A stretch of DNA of 43,522 nucleotides from an uncultured beta proteobacterium (GCA_903873485.1 CAIQOO010000004.1:1-43522); one strand, 5' to 3'. Counted from the stretch's first letter, positions 30,920-38,473 are shown. Notes: generated by a model not told the origin, from the letters alone. Made by a program: numbers and translations.

Positions 30920-32497
30920 ATACAGCGTTTCCACCTCAAACCCGACCACCGTCCGGCTGGCTTTGCTGAACTCCACGCCAATCTGGTGAATCGGCTGCCC
31001 GAGTGCCAGATAGGGCCGGGCATAACCCTTGTCCTTGATTTGCTGCAGCGCCCGGCCCTCTGGCTCAATCTCGACCACCTTGAATTCAAACAAAAAAATC
31101 TGCCCGTTCAGGCGCACAGCCATGTCAAGCCGACCGACGTTGCTGCTTTTTTCGCAGTCCACATCCAGCCCGAGCGCGGCAAAGTAGCTGTAGAACACGC
31201 TGGCGTAATAACCCTCGTAGTCAGCGATGTCGTTGTTGATAAACCACTGGTTCGGGATGCTGAAATAAAAGGCGGTAAACAAGCGCTTCATGCCGTCAAA
31301 GTCGCAGGCCAGCAGCAGATCGTAAAGCTGTGGGGCCAGGTCGCTCTGGCGCGCCGGGTCGTGGCTGAAACGCTCCAGCAGCGCACCGTTGAGGCTGCTG
31401 CGCACCTCCAGATTGGGGTAGCACAGGGTGAATTGCGTCATGCCGGGCAGCCGGCGCACGCTGTCGATGGTCAGGTAGCCGGTCTGGAACAGCAGCGCTT
31501 CGATCGACATGGTATCGACATCAAAGGTCGATAACAGGCTCTCGGAGGCGACGATGCGGCCCAGTTCTGGCGTGAAGGTGCGGCGCTGCAGCAGCAACTG
31601 CACCAGAAAGTCGGGCGTGCCGGTCTCGAACCAATGGGCACGGAATTCGCGCGTGTCAAACAGCAGCAAGGCATCAAACGGGTTATAGACGCGGGTACCA
31701 AGCCAGTTGTAGCCGTTGTACCAGTCGCGGATTTGCTGGCGGTCCAGGTCAAACAGTTCCGCGGCAAAAACGCTGTCAATCTCGTCATCGGTGTAGCCGC
31801 AAAGCGCGCTGTAGCGTGCATCGAGGGTGATGTCTTTCAAATTGTTCAGCCCCGAAAACAGGCTGACCAGGCTGTTTTTGCTAACCCCCGTGAGCATGGC
31901 AAAGTGGATGTTGGCATCTTGCCCCTTGATCACCGAATACAGGTCACGCAGGCCATCGCGCATGTCGCGCGCCACGGGCTTGTCGGTGATGTTGTCGAGA
32001 ATCGGCTTGTCGTATTCATCCACCAGCACCACCACGCGCTGGCCGTACTGGGCGCTGGCGGCCTGAATCAGCTCAGAAAAGATACCGGCTACCGATTGAT
32101 TGCGGCACTGCACGCCCAGTCGGTCTTGTTGTTCGGTCAAGAGTTCGCGAATGCGCTGCGCCAGGGCTGCTGCGCTGTGCAGCACACCAATGCTGAAGTC
32201 AATGCGGATCACCGGGTAGCGGCGGTTCCAGTCCCAGCGCGTCTGCGCTGCCAGACCGGTGAACAAATCGCGCTGCCCTTCAAAGATATCTTTGAGGGTG
32301 TCAATCAGCAGGCTTTTGCCAAAACGCCGGGGGCGGCTTAAAAAATAGTATTTGCCGGTTTCGATCAAATCCAGTGCCAGGCCGGTTTTGTCGGCGTAAT
32401 AACAATTGCCTTCGCGGATTTGCCGAAAAGTCTGAATGCCGATGGGCAGCTTGCGCCGCTTCAGTGGCCCGGTGGTGGTGGTGGCTGTGGTGGACAT
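30911..32497 (-). CDS. AAA-ATPase-like / PD-(D/E)XK nuclease superfamily protein
   Basis: A 528-residue protein of the AAA-ATPase_like (PF09820-type) plus PDDEXK_9-type family. The N-terminal domain starts KLPIGIQTFRQIREGNCYYA with DKTGLA; the P-loop-like segment is SRPRRFGKSLLIDTL, and VVVLVDEYDKPILDNI is the Walker B-like motif. The C-terminal nuclease-like domain has GRLDMAVRLNGQIFLFEFKV (the D...ExK core) and GYARPY. Genes of this family are abundant in Bacteroidetes and scattered through proteobacteria, often in multiple copies; the role is unknown, with suggested links to mobile DNA. A 188-bp duplicate of its 3' end lies at 33392-33579. Confidence 0.9.
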   Translation of the reverse strand: MSTTATTTTGPLKRRKLPIGIQTFRQIREGNCYYADKTGLALDLIETGKYYFLSRPRRFGKSLLIDTLKDIFEGQRDLFTGLAAQTRWDWNRRYPVIRIDFSIGVLHSAAALAQRIRELLTEQQDRLGVQCRNQSVAGIFSELIQAASAQYGQRVVVLVDEYDKPILDNITDKPVARDMRDGLRDLYSVIKGQDANIHFAMLTGVSKNSLVSLFSGLNNLKDITLDARYSALCGYTDDEIDSVFAAELFDLDRQQIRDWYNGYNWLGTRVYNPFDALLLFDTREFRAHWFETGTPDFLVQLLLQRRTFTPELGRIVASESLLSTFDVDTMSIEALLFQTGYLTIDSVRRLPGMTQFTLCYPNLEVRSSLNGALLERFSHDPARQSDLAPQLYDLLLACDFDGMKRLFTAFYFSIPNQWFINNDIADYEGYYASVFYSYFAALGLDVDCEKSSNVGRLDMAVRLNGQIFLFEFKVVEIEPEGRALQQIKDKGYARPYLALGQPIHQIGVEFSKASRTVVGFEVETLYIK

Positions 32498-32586
32498 GGT
32501 CGCATTTTAGGGATGCGCCCAGAGCACCATGATGCGGCGCGCAGGCGGATCACATTTGCTATTGATTAGGGATTGATTTTTAACCA

Positions 32587-32637
32587 TCAAATCAGCTTGT
32601 AGTGCTCGTATTACATGCGCTGACAGCTACAAAATAG
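32587..32637 (-). repeat. Dispersed hairpin repeat, copy 11 (diverged)
   Basis: Minus strand: ATTTTGTAGCTGTCAGCGCATG..., AGCACTACAAGCTGATTTGAT. The GGGCTAGAGGC block has changed to AGCACTACAAGC, so this copy is the most diverged. It lies between the AAA-ATPase start and the HicB-type fragment. Confidence 0.6.
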
Positions 32638-32645
32638 ATATTGTT

Positions 32646-32759
32646 TTATCGGTGTGCAGCGTTTGGCAGTACCTGGGCGGCCCACTGGTTCAGGTTTTGA
32701 CCGCTGGCTTGCGCGACGATCAGGGCCGCACGGTGAATCTCGGGTGCCACCCGAAGCAT
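32646..32759 (-). pseudogene. HicB-type antitoxin, C-terminal fragment
   Basis: A 37-codon frame reads MLRVAPEIHRAALIVAQASG, then QNLNQWAAQVLPNAAHR. This is the ribbon-helix-helix tail of HicB-like antitoxins (pattern LR.PPElH..aa..A...g.SLNqWv...L). Upstream in the same frame is a stop, and the N-terminal HicB domain is absent. No HicA toxin is seen nearby. A remnant. Confidence 0.6.
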
Positions 32760-33004
32760 CCAGCGTCATCGGCGAAGTGGGCGATGCCTGAAAGCCGTCA
32801 AGCGCTGAATTCTTTTGCCTTTCGGCGAAAGCCGCGCAGTTTGGTGGGTACACTGATTTTCAAACCAATCGACTGGCCGCAGATGCCAGCGACTGACCCC
32901 CAAAGATGCGTTTGCGGGGGAGGTGCATATCAAGCGTTGTTGATGTGCAAAAACGCACCCACTGTCTTTCAAACTACCTGGACTGCCCCCGGCAGCGCTT
33001 TGTC
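32760..33004. other. Degenerate intergenic sequence
   Basis: No gene is supported. It contains what may be decayed antitoxin sequence next to 32760 and a G/C hairpin, CCCCCAAA/TTTGCGGGGG (about 32897-32920), which might be a terminator stem without a T tract. Confidence 0.35.
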
Positions 33005-33393
33005 ATGCTCAAAAATAGCTTCGTCTTTGTCGATTCTCGCGTCAGTAACTACCAATCCCTGCTTGCCAGCCTGGCCGAACCAGCGGAAGTTTTTGTGCTC
33101 AATGGTGAGTCGGATGGTCTGGGCCAGATGGCGGCCCAACTGCAAGGCCGAACCGGCATGATGCGATTCACGTCATTTCGCATGGCAGCCAGGGGACGCT
33201 GTATTTGGGCAGCACGGTGCTTGATAGCGGGAATCTGGCGGCGCACGGCCTGCAGCTTGCCAGCATTGGGGCTGCTTTGAGCGTTGGCGGGGATATTTTG
33301 CTGTATGGCTGCAACGTGGCGCAGGGGGATGCCGGTTTGCAGTTCATCACCGCGCCGAATAGAAACCCTTCAGTCAGTGCCATTGGCCTCTAG
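33005..33393 (+). pseudogene. DUF4347-domain protein, 5' fragment with a frameshift
   Basis: The ATG at 33005 begins LKNSFVFVDSRVSNYQSLLA, followed by EVFVLNGESDGLGQMAAQL, the start of a DUF4347 domain as found at the N-termini of very large repeat adhesins. Near 33160 the frame shifts: the other frame continues AIHVISHGSQGTLYLGSTVL, then GGDILLYGCNVAQGDAGLQF, both canonical DUF4347 blocks (HxxSHG and LYGCNVA). The sequence is cut off after LQFITAP by a mobile-element end (33368-33386) and a dispersed repeat that supplies the stop. The rest of the adhesin is gone. Confidence 0.8.
33368..33386. mobile_element. Solo end of the 126-bp REP-containing element
   Basis: CTTCAGTCAGTGCCATTGG matches the right end at 38408-38426 in 18 of 19 bases. 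It abuts CCTCTAGCC of a dispersed repeat, which is the reverse complement of GGCTAGAGG and so the same junction as the intact insertion at 38292-38301. The other end is missing. Confidence 0.7.
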
Positions 33394-33426
33394 CCCTTAT
33401 GCAGCAAGCGCTTGAAGCTATTTAAT
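33387..33426 (-). repeat. Dispersed hairpin repeat, copy 12
   Basis: Minus strand: ATTAAATAGCTTCAAGCGCTTG, ATAAGGGCTAGAGG. It is nearly identical to copy 10 because both belong to the 188-bp duplicated segment. It gives the TAG stop of the duplicated gene end. Confidence 0.85.
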
Positions 33427-33579
33427 TTGCAGCGTTTCAACCTCAAACCCGACCACCGTCCGGCTGACTTTGCTGAACGCCACGCCAATCTGGTGAATCG
33501 GCTGCCCGAGTGCCAAATAGGGCCGGGCATAAGCCTTGTCCTTGATTTGCTGCAGCGCCCGGCCCTCTGGCTCAATCTC
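33418..33579 (-). pseudogene. Duplicated 3' end of the AAA-ATPase/PDDEXK gene
   Basis: The last 53 codons (EIEPEGRALQQIKDKAYARP, then YLALGQPIHQIGVAFSKVSR and VVGFEVETLQIK) match the end of the gene at 30911-32497 with a handful of changes. The similarity, without indels, covers 33392-33579 versus 30885-31072 (188 bp each), including the adjoining dispersed repeat, and ends abruptly at CTCAATCTC. There is no start of its own. It marks a duplication or a second copy mostly deleted. Confidence 0.9.
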
Positions 33580-33598
33580 TAGTGAGGTGGGTGGCGTC

Positions 33599-34136
33599 AT
33601 GCCGACGCTTGGCCGGTTGACGGTATGGGGGCAGACCGTCCTGGTCAACACTGACCCGAACCTGGGTCCGGTGACAGTATGTGTTCAACGCCAGCCGGGT
33701 CTTGTTGCAGGCCGGCTTGCCCGACAAGGCGGTGCTGGATGTGACCGGGCAGGTTCAATCGGTGGACCAGACGCAGCGCAGCACACAGGTGTTGACCCAG
33801 GACGGCCAGACGCTCAATGTGAGCTTTGCTGCCGCCGACACGCTGCCCGCAATGGGCGAGACCGTGCGGGTCGAGGGTTTCTGGAAAGACAACACCTTGC
33901 AAGTGCGCGACCTCAGCCGCCCACCGCTTGCCGACCAGTCCCTGATCCATCTGGAAGGCATCGTTGACGCCGTTGCCAGCGGGCAATTCAGCCTGAACGG
34001 ACTGCAGATCTTCGTTGACCCGATTCAGTTTGCAACCCTGCAAGTCAAACGGGGCGAGCGGGTCGAGATTCTGGTCAAGCTGCTTGATGGCCGCTATCGC
34101 CTGGTGCGCATCGAATCAAAACCGCCACGGCGCTGA
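33599..34136 (+). pseudogene. DUF5666-like protein, 3' remnant with a frameshift
   Basis: From 33681 a 151-codon frame reads as repeated beta-rich segments (VLDVTGQVQSVDQTQRSTQV, then TLPAMGETVRVEGFWKDNTL; HLEGIVDAVASGQFSLNGLQ, then VKRGERVEILVKLLDGRYRL), resembling DUF5666 units. Just upstream another frame gives TLGRLTVWGQTVLVNTDPN, also DUF5666-like, so a frameshift lies near 33675. No signal peptide or 5' end is present, and the sequence starts immediately after the duplicated AAA-ATPase end. It is probably the 3' part of a larger exported protein. The family call is moderate. Confidence 0.5.
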
Positions 34137-34193
34137 GGGCTCGCAACGCCAGGTAAGCTTTTTTGCCTTGGCGCGATGCCATAATCGCGCTCC

Positions 34194-34562
34194 ATGAACT
34201 TTTTGCACATCCTGCGCAACACACCCTGGCTGGCCAAATTGGCCCTGCTGTGGTTTGCCTTGACGCTGGGTGTGGCAGTGGCATCCCCGATGGTCAGTCC
34301 GCAGCAAGAGCTGATGATCTGCAGCGCGGCGGGCATGGTCAAGCTGACACTCAATGCCGATGGTTCGGTCAGCAGCACGCCCAGCGCACAGGCACACTGC
34401 CCGCTGTGCGTGGCGGGTGGCGCGCCGCCGGGCTTTGTCAGCCAGGGTGTCGAACCACTGGCACTGCCACTGGGCCGCGTGCTGCAAAGCATCCCGGCGG
34501 CCCGCATGGCAGCGGCCACCGCCGCACCGCCGCCCTCGCGCGGCCCCCCAAACGCCGTTTAA
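34194..34562 (+). CDS. DUF2946-family protein (copper-cluster associated)
   Basis: A 122-residue protein with an N-terminal hydrophobic segment (LAKLALLWFALTLGVAVA, about residues 13-30), probably an anchor or signal, followed by SPMVSPQQELMICSAAGMVK and a HCPLCVAGG motif with a CxxC pair. This resembles the DUF2946 family, found near copper-handling and TonB genes. Its function is unproven; the Cys, Met and His suggest metal or redox work in the envelope. It is the first gene of the copper cluster, followed by two dispersed repeats and the PCu(A)C gene. Confidence 0.75.
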   Translation: MNFLHILRNTPWLAKLALLWFALTLGVAVASPMVSPQQELMICSAAGMVKLTLNADGSVSSTPSAQAHCPLCVAGGAPPGFVSQGVEPLALPLGRVLQSIPAARMAAATAAPPPSRGPPNAV

Positions 34563-34569
34563 ACAATCA

Positions 34570-34620
34570 AATTGATAGCTGTCAGCGCACGTCTGACGTG
34601 GGCTAGAGGCTGATTTGATG
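34570..34620 (+). repeat. Dispersed hairpin repeat, copy 13 (covarying stem)
   Basis: Reads ATTGATAGCTGTCAGCGCACG, loop TCTGA, then CGTGGGCTAGAGGC and TGATTTGAT. Here the stem uses CACG/CGTG where copy 5 has CTTG/CAAG: paired bases changed together, which supports a selected or conserved hairpin. Confidence 0.85.
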
Positions 34621-34715
34621 CCTATTTCCGGCAACTTTGCCAGCCCCTTGTATTGACCTGATGCGGCCCTGCCGGTCTGACGATTCAGCCACTTTTGGTT
34701 TCTCTGTTGCTGCGT

Positions 34716-34766
34716 ATTCAATAGCTGTCAGCGCAGGCTGCACAAGGGCTGGAGGCCGATTTGGTT
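34716..34766 (+). repeat. Dispersed hairpin repeat, copy 14
   Basis: Reads ATTCAATAGCTGTCAGCGCAGG, CACAAGGGCTGGAGGCCG and ATTTGGTT. It ends about 60 bp before the PCu(A)C chaperone start. The region 34621-34715 between copies 13 and 14 holds no gene. Confidence 0.85.
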
Positions 34767-34829
34767 CATAAAACATTGTTATTGCCGGTTTTTTTCGTAT
34801 TGCCATTTTTCAACTCACCAAGGAACCCC

Positions 34830-35330
34830 ATGAAATTCAAATCCCTGCTCACCGCCAGTGCCCTGACGCTTGCCACCCTGAGCGCTTGCGCCCAGGTCGA
34901 GGTGCAAAACGCTTGGGCGCGTGCCACCGTCAAGGGCCAGATGGCCACCGGCGCCTTTATGACCCTGACCGCCAAAGACGGCGCCAAGCTGGTCAGCGGC
35001 TCATCGCCGGCAGCCGGTGTCACCCAGGTGCATGAGATGAAAATGGAGGGCGGCGTGATGAAAATGGCCGAGGTCAAGGGTGGCCTGGAGCTGCCCGCCG
35101 GCAAGGCGGTTGAACTCAAGCCGGGCGGCTACCACATCATGCTGATGGACCTGAAGCAGCCCCTGGCCAAAGACAGCAGCGTGCCGCTGACCCTGGTGTT
35201 CAAGGATGCCAAAGGCGTGGAAAGCAAGCTGGAATTGAAAGTTCCGGTGGCCGCCACCGCGCCCGGCGGCAAGGCAGCCCCCGCCATGGACCATTCGGCG
35301 CACGGTGCCAAGCCCGCCGCCAGCCACTGA
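34830..35330 (+). CDS. Copper chaperone PCu(A)C
   Basis: A 166-residue periplasmic Cu(I) chaperone of the PCu(A)C family, which delivers copper to cytochrome c oxidase. The leader ends in TLATLSAC; LSAC reads as a lipobox (Cys20), so it may be a lipoprotein rather than soluble. The ligand motif is visible as His68, Met79, His102 and Met104, close to the family HX10MX21HXM pattern (one extra residue in the second spacing), within HEMKMEGGVMKM and GGYHIMLMDLKQPL. The C-terminus has an extra MDHSAHG...ASH tail that could bind metal too. The ATG at 34830 has AGGA upstream. Flanked by two DUF2946 genes. Confidence 0.93.
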   Translation: MKFKSLLTASALTLATLSACAQVEVQNAWARATVKGQMATGAFMTLTAKDGAKLVSGSSPAAGVTQVHEMKMEGGVMKMAEVKGGLELPAGKAVELKPGGYHIMLMDLKQPLAKDSSVPLTLVFKDAKGVESKLELKVPVAATAPGGKAAPAMDHSAHGAKPAASH

Positions 35331-35353
35331 GCTTTTCTTGACCCCTTAAGCCT

Positions 35354-35806
35354 GTGTACCCGGCCAAGCCATTGTTCGCAAGCGCCCAACCGTGTCGCCC
35401 CTGGGCGCTGTGGCTGGCGCTGCTGCTGGCTGTGTTTGCTGCATTGGCACCTGCCGTGTCGCATGCGCTGAACTGGGCGCGTGGCGACAACACCCGGCTG
35501 GTGGAGGTCTGCACCAGCGCCGGGCCGCGCTGGATGGTGCTGGGCCAGGTGCAGAGCAACACGAACCTTGCCGACACCCCAGCCAATTCTCCTGCGGCGA
35601 CTGACGGACCGGCTCACGGGCAGATTTTTGACCACTGCCCGTTTTGCCTGTTGCAGGCCGACCGCAGCGCACCGCCGCCGCAACAGTGGTCTGCAACATT
35701 CGCAGTGCCCGGACGAGCCGTGGCACCGGCAAAGTCGCAGACGTCTTTCTTTCCCACCTTCACCGCACCCATACCCCCGCCACGCGGGCCACCTGCCCCT
35801 GTTTGA
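35354..35806 (+). CDS. Second DUF2946-family protein
   Basis: A 150-residue protein starting at a GTG 23 bases after the PCu(A)C gene. The N-terminal hydrophobic stretch (LWLALLLAVFAALAPAVSHA, about residues 19-38) ends in a signal-peptidase-like AHA site. Then come NWARGDNTRLVEVCTSAGPR and the core DHCPFCLLQADR, a HCPxC motif shared with the first DUF2946 gene. The C-terminus is Pro-rich. No function is established. Close spacing suggests an operon with the copper chaperone. Confidence 0.75.
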   Translation: MYPAKPLFASAQPCRPWALWLALLLAVFAALAPAVSHALNWARGDNTRLVEVCTSAGPRWMVLGQVQSNTNLADTPANSPAATDGPAHGQIFDHCPFCLLQADRSAPPPQQWSATFAVPGRAVAPAKSQTSFFPTFTAPIPPPRGPPAPV

Positions 35807-35811
35807 ATCAT

Positions 35812-35860
35812 TTGTATAGCGCCTTGCACAGTCCCCATAAGGGCTTGAGGCGTTTTTGAT
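35812..35860 (+). repeat. Dispersed hairpin repeat, copy 15
   Basis: Reads TTGTATAGCGCCTTGCAC..., ATAAGGGCTTGAGGC, TTTTTGAT. The ATAGCT and AGCGC blocks are merged by a short deletion. It separates the DUF2946 gene from the MbnP leader. Confidence 0.7.
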
Positions 35861-35878
35861 TCTATTCAGGAGCCAAGC

Positions 35879-36001
35879 GTGAATACACATTTCAGAGGGA
35901 TCGCCAGGGCGGTCCAGGGGATGATTTGCGTGGCATCCAAAATTTCTGGCGCGCCGGCAGCCAGACCGTCAAGGTCTGGGGGCAAACACCGCGCGACCTA
36001 A
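35879..36001 (+). CDS. Possible 40-aa small ORF before mbnP
   Basis: A GTG at 35879 preceded six bases earlier by AGGAG (35868-35872) opens 40 codons (NTHFRGIARAVQGMICVASK, then ISGAPAARPSRSGGKHRAT). It is Arg-rich with one modest hydrophobic patch. I do not recognise it. It could be a leader peptide, the start of a truncated gene, or chance. It ends 71 bases before the mbnP start. Confidence 0.3.
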   Translation: MNTHFRGIARAVQGMICVASKISGAPAARPSRSGGKHRAT

Positions 36002-36072
36002 GCCAGTGGCCCACAGCGCCACTGCTTGCCTGTTTTACTTATCTTTTTTTTGACTCCCGCTGGAGACTTCAC

Positions 36073-37044
36073 ATGAACAAATTTTTCACACCCACCCTGG
36101 CTGCAAGCGGCCTGATGGCTGCCGCCGTATTGACCGCCTGTGGCGGCGGTGGCGACGCCACGCCCGTGCCGACACCCGATAAGGCGGTCTCGATCAGCTT
36201 TGCTGCCGTCAACGGCACTCAGCCGGTCAAATGCGGCACCCAGCTCACTGGCATGGGTACGACGGGCCTGGCCGCAGATGTCAAAGACCTGCGCTTTTAC
36301 ATCACCAACCTGGCGCTGCTCAATGACAAGGGAGTGGCGGTGCCGGTCAAGCTCGATGCCAATGTCTGGCAACTGACCCAGGGCACCGAGACCGTGTCGT
36401 TGATTGATCTGGAAGATGCCACCGGCGTTTGCGCCACCGGCACCGCCGCCACCCATGCGGTCATTACCGGCACCGTGCCTGCGGGCACTTATGTCGGCCT
36501 GAAAGCCAGCGTCGGCGTGCCCGAGGCCATGAACCACAGTGCTGCCGCAGGCGGCGTGCCACCGCTGGACAGCACGGCGCTGCTGTGGTCCTGGCAGTCC
36601 GGGCGCAAGTTCACCAAGATCGAGCTGAACCCGGTCGGCGGCATCACACAGGCCGTGGCGGCAACCGCCACCACGCCGGCCAGCAGCGCGATCATCACCA
36701 CTTACAACCTGCACTTGGGTTCAACCGGCTGCACGCCCAGGCTGGATGTGGCTGGCGTGGCGATTCCAAATTCCGGCACCTGCACCAACCTGAACCTGTC
36801 TGACTTCAGCCTGGCCGCGTTTGATGCCGGCACGCAAAACGTGGCGCTGGATCTGGGGCAACTGTTCAAGACCACTGACCTGACCCAGGACAAAGGTGGC
36901 GCGCCAGGCTGTATGTCGGGTGCGACTGACCCGGAATGCCCGGTTATGTTTACCGAACTGCAAATCAGCTTTGGCAGCGGCTCCACCGGCTTGCCAATCA
37001 ACGCTGGCGCAGCACAGAAAATCTTCAAGGCGATGGCCAAGTGA
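36073..37044 (+). CDS. mbnP: MbnP family copper-binding lipoprotein
   Basis: A 323-residue member of the MbnP ('metallo-mystery pair' four-Cys) family. The leader ends in a lipobox, LTAC (Cys23). Mature features: KCGTQ (Cys54), the DLRFYITNLALL block, DATGVC (Cys120), the conserved LLWSWQSGRKFTKIEL segment with Trp172 and Trp174, YNLHLGSTGC (His214, Cys220) and further Cys at 237, 280 and 289. In the characterised methanotroph protein, copper is bound with the help of a tryptophan oxidised to kynurenine by the partner MbnH; the Trp and His residues here would allow the same. The ATG at 36073 has GGAGA upstream. Its stop overlaps the mbnH start by one base. Confidence 0.93.
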   Translation: MNKFFTPTLAASGLMAAAVLTACGGGGDATPVPTPDKAVSISFAAVNGTQPVKCGTQLTGMGTTGLAADVKDLRFYITNLALLNDKGVAVPVKLDANVWQLTQGTETVSLIDLEDATGVCATGTAATHAVITGTVPAGTYVGLKASVGVPEAMNHSAAAGGVPPLDSTALLWSWQSGRKFTKIELNPVGGITQAVAATATTPASSAIITTYNLHLGSTGCTPRLDVAGVAIPNSGTCTNLNLSDFSLAAFDAGTQNVALDLGQLFKTTDLTQDKGGAPGCMSGATDPECPVMFTELQISFGSGSTGLPINAGAAQKIFKAMAK

Positions 37045-38240
37045 TGTTTGAACACCGCCATTTCAGATTGAAACTGTCGGTGACCAGCGCCCTGGCCGGG
37101 GCGCTGGCAGCAGTGTGCGGGCTGGCCGGCTGTGGCGGCAATGGCTCGTCCTCCGGTGACGCCAGCGCCAGCACAACCACGGCCTGGGTCTGGGCCTTGC
37201 CCGGCGGCTTTCCGACACCGGCAGTGCCTGCCGACAACCCGATGTCGGCGGCCAAAGTGGACTTGGGGCGCTTCCTGTTTTACGACAAGCGCCTCTCGGG
37301 CAACGGCACCCAGGCCTGTGCCAGTTGCCATTTTCAGGACAAGGCTTTTACCGACGGGCTTGCCGTGTCGCGCGGCTCCACCGGCGAATTCACCGCCCGC
37401 AATGCACAAGCCCTGGGCAATGTGGCCTACAGCCCGACGCTGACCTGGGCCAACCCCTCGCTGGTGGTGCTGGAGCGGCAGATGGAGGTGCCGTTGTTTG
37501 GCGAGAACCCGGTCGAGATGGGCATCACCGACCGCAACAAGGCAGCAGTGTTGCAGCGCTTTGCCGATGCCGCGCTGTATGCGCCGAAGTTTGCCGCAGC
37601 CTATCCGGTCGATGCAAACCCCGTCAACTGGGGCAATGTCATCAATGCGATTGCCACTTTTCAGCGCTCGCTGATCAGCGGCAACAGCAAATATGACCAG
37701 GCGACGTCCGGACTGGCCGTGTTCAGCGTCGCCGAGCAGCGCGGCAAAGACCTGTTTTTTGGTGACAAAGCCGCATGCACCCAATGCCACCAGGGCTTTA
37801 ACTTCAATGACCAGGTGATTGATGCCAGTTCGCAGGCGGTCAAAAAGCCGTTTCACAACATCGGCTTGTACAACATCGGCGGCAGCGGCGCGTACCCTGA
37901 GCCGAACCGGGGCGTGATGGAACTCAGTGGCCTGTACCAGGACATGGGGGCGTTTCGGGCACCGAGCCTGCGCAATGTGGAAGTCACAGCGCCCTATATG
38001 CACGACGGCAGCGTGGCCACGCTGGAAGAGGTGCTCGACATCATTGCCGAGGGCGGGCGCAATATCGCCAGCGGTGCCAATGCGGGCGACGGACGACAAA
38101 ATCCTTTCAAAAGCCCGCTGGCCAGGCCGCTGGCGCTGACCGCCCAGGACAAGGCCGACCTGATCGCCTTCCTCAAAACCCTGACCGACCCGGATTTCCT
38201 CGGCAATCCGCTGCAGTCGGATCCGTTCAAGCTGCCATGA
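37044..38240 (+). CDS. mbnH: MbnH family di-haem enzyme
   Basis: A 398-residue relative of bacterial di-haem cytochrome c peroxidases and MauG. A leader ending LAGC (Cys30) suggests a lipoprotein. Two c-haem motifs are present: CASCH (Cys92-His96) and CTQCH (Cys245-His249). Other family blocks: LGRFLFYDKRLSGNGTQACA, MEVPLFGENPVEMG, FRAPSLRNVEVTAPYMHDGS and TAQDKADLIAFLKTL. In the known pair, MbnH oxidises a tryptophan of MbnP to form the copper site. The gene overlaps mbnP by one base (TGATG), so the two are coupled. A split dispersed repeat follows. Confidence 0.95.
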   Translation: MFEHRHFRLKLSVTSALAGALAAVCGLAGCGGNGSSSGDASASTTTAWVWALPGGFPTPAVPADNPMSAAKVDLGRFLFYDKRLSGNGTQACASCHFQDKAFTDGLAVSRGSTGEFTARNAQALGNVAYSPTLTWANPSLVVLERQMEVPLFGENPVEMGITDRNKAAVLQRFADAALYAPKFAAAYPVDANPVNWGNVINAIATFQRSLISGNSKYDQATSGLAVFSVAEQRGKDLFFGDKAACTQCHQGFNFNDQVIDASSQAVKKPFHNIGLYNIGGSGAYPEPNRGVMELSGLYQDMGAFRAPSLRNVEVTAPYMHDGSVATLEEVLDIIAEGGRNIASGANAGDGRQNPFKSPLARPLALTAQDKADLIAFLKTLTDPDFLGNPLQSDPFKLP

Positions 38241-38250
38241 AGCGCCCTGA

Positions 38251-38445
38251 TTTGCTATTGATGATAGAGCTGCCTGCGCAGTACAGACAAGGGTTAGAGG
38301 CCAATGGCACTGACTTAAGAGGTTCCCGTTCGGGCTGAGCTTGTCGAAGCCTTCGAGAACCCTTCGACAAGCTCAGGGCGAACGGGAGAATTTGGCAAGC
38401 AATTGTGCTTAAGTCAGTGCCATTGGGGTTAGAGGCTTATTTTGT
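38251..38445 (+). repeat. Dispersed hairpin repeat, copy 16, split by an insertion
   Basis: The left part (38251-38300) reads TTTGCTATTGATGATAGAGC, CTGCGCAG, CAAGGGTTAGAGG. The right part (38427-38445) resumes GGTTAGAGGCTTATTTTGT. Removing the 126-bp element and one copy of GGTTAGAGG restores a complete repeat, so the repeat was there first. Confidence 0.88.
38301..38426. mobile_element. 126-bp REP-containing MITE with 9-bp target duplication
   Basis: Terminal inverted repeats CCAATGGCACTGACTTAAG (38301-38319) and its exact complement (38408-38426) enclose a second, nested inverted repeat: 25-bp arms at 38325-38349 and 38362-38386 (CCCGTTCGGGCTGAGCTTG... and ...CAAGCTCAGGGCGAACGGG) with two mismatches. 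The element is flanked by GGTTAGAGG at 38292-38300 and 38427-38435. The 9-bp duplication shows transposition. It has no coding capacity and would depend on a transposase elsewhere; an 8-10 bp duplication is known for ISAs1-type elements, but that assignment is a guess. Confidence 0.92.
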
Positions 38446-38473
38446 ATAAATTTTGTTGAAAGAAAGCGTATTC

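Noticed and set aside
32897..32920. CCCCC/GGGGG hairpin as a terminator
   Set aside because: The stem has an internal bulge and is not followed by a T tract; no clear gene ends there.
36702..38099. 465-codon minus strand open frame opposite mbnP/mbnH
   Set aside because: Antisense shadow; the + strand shows both haem motifs and lipoboxes.
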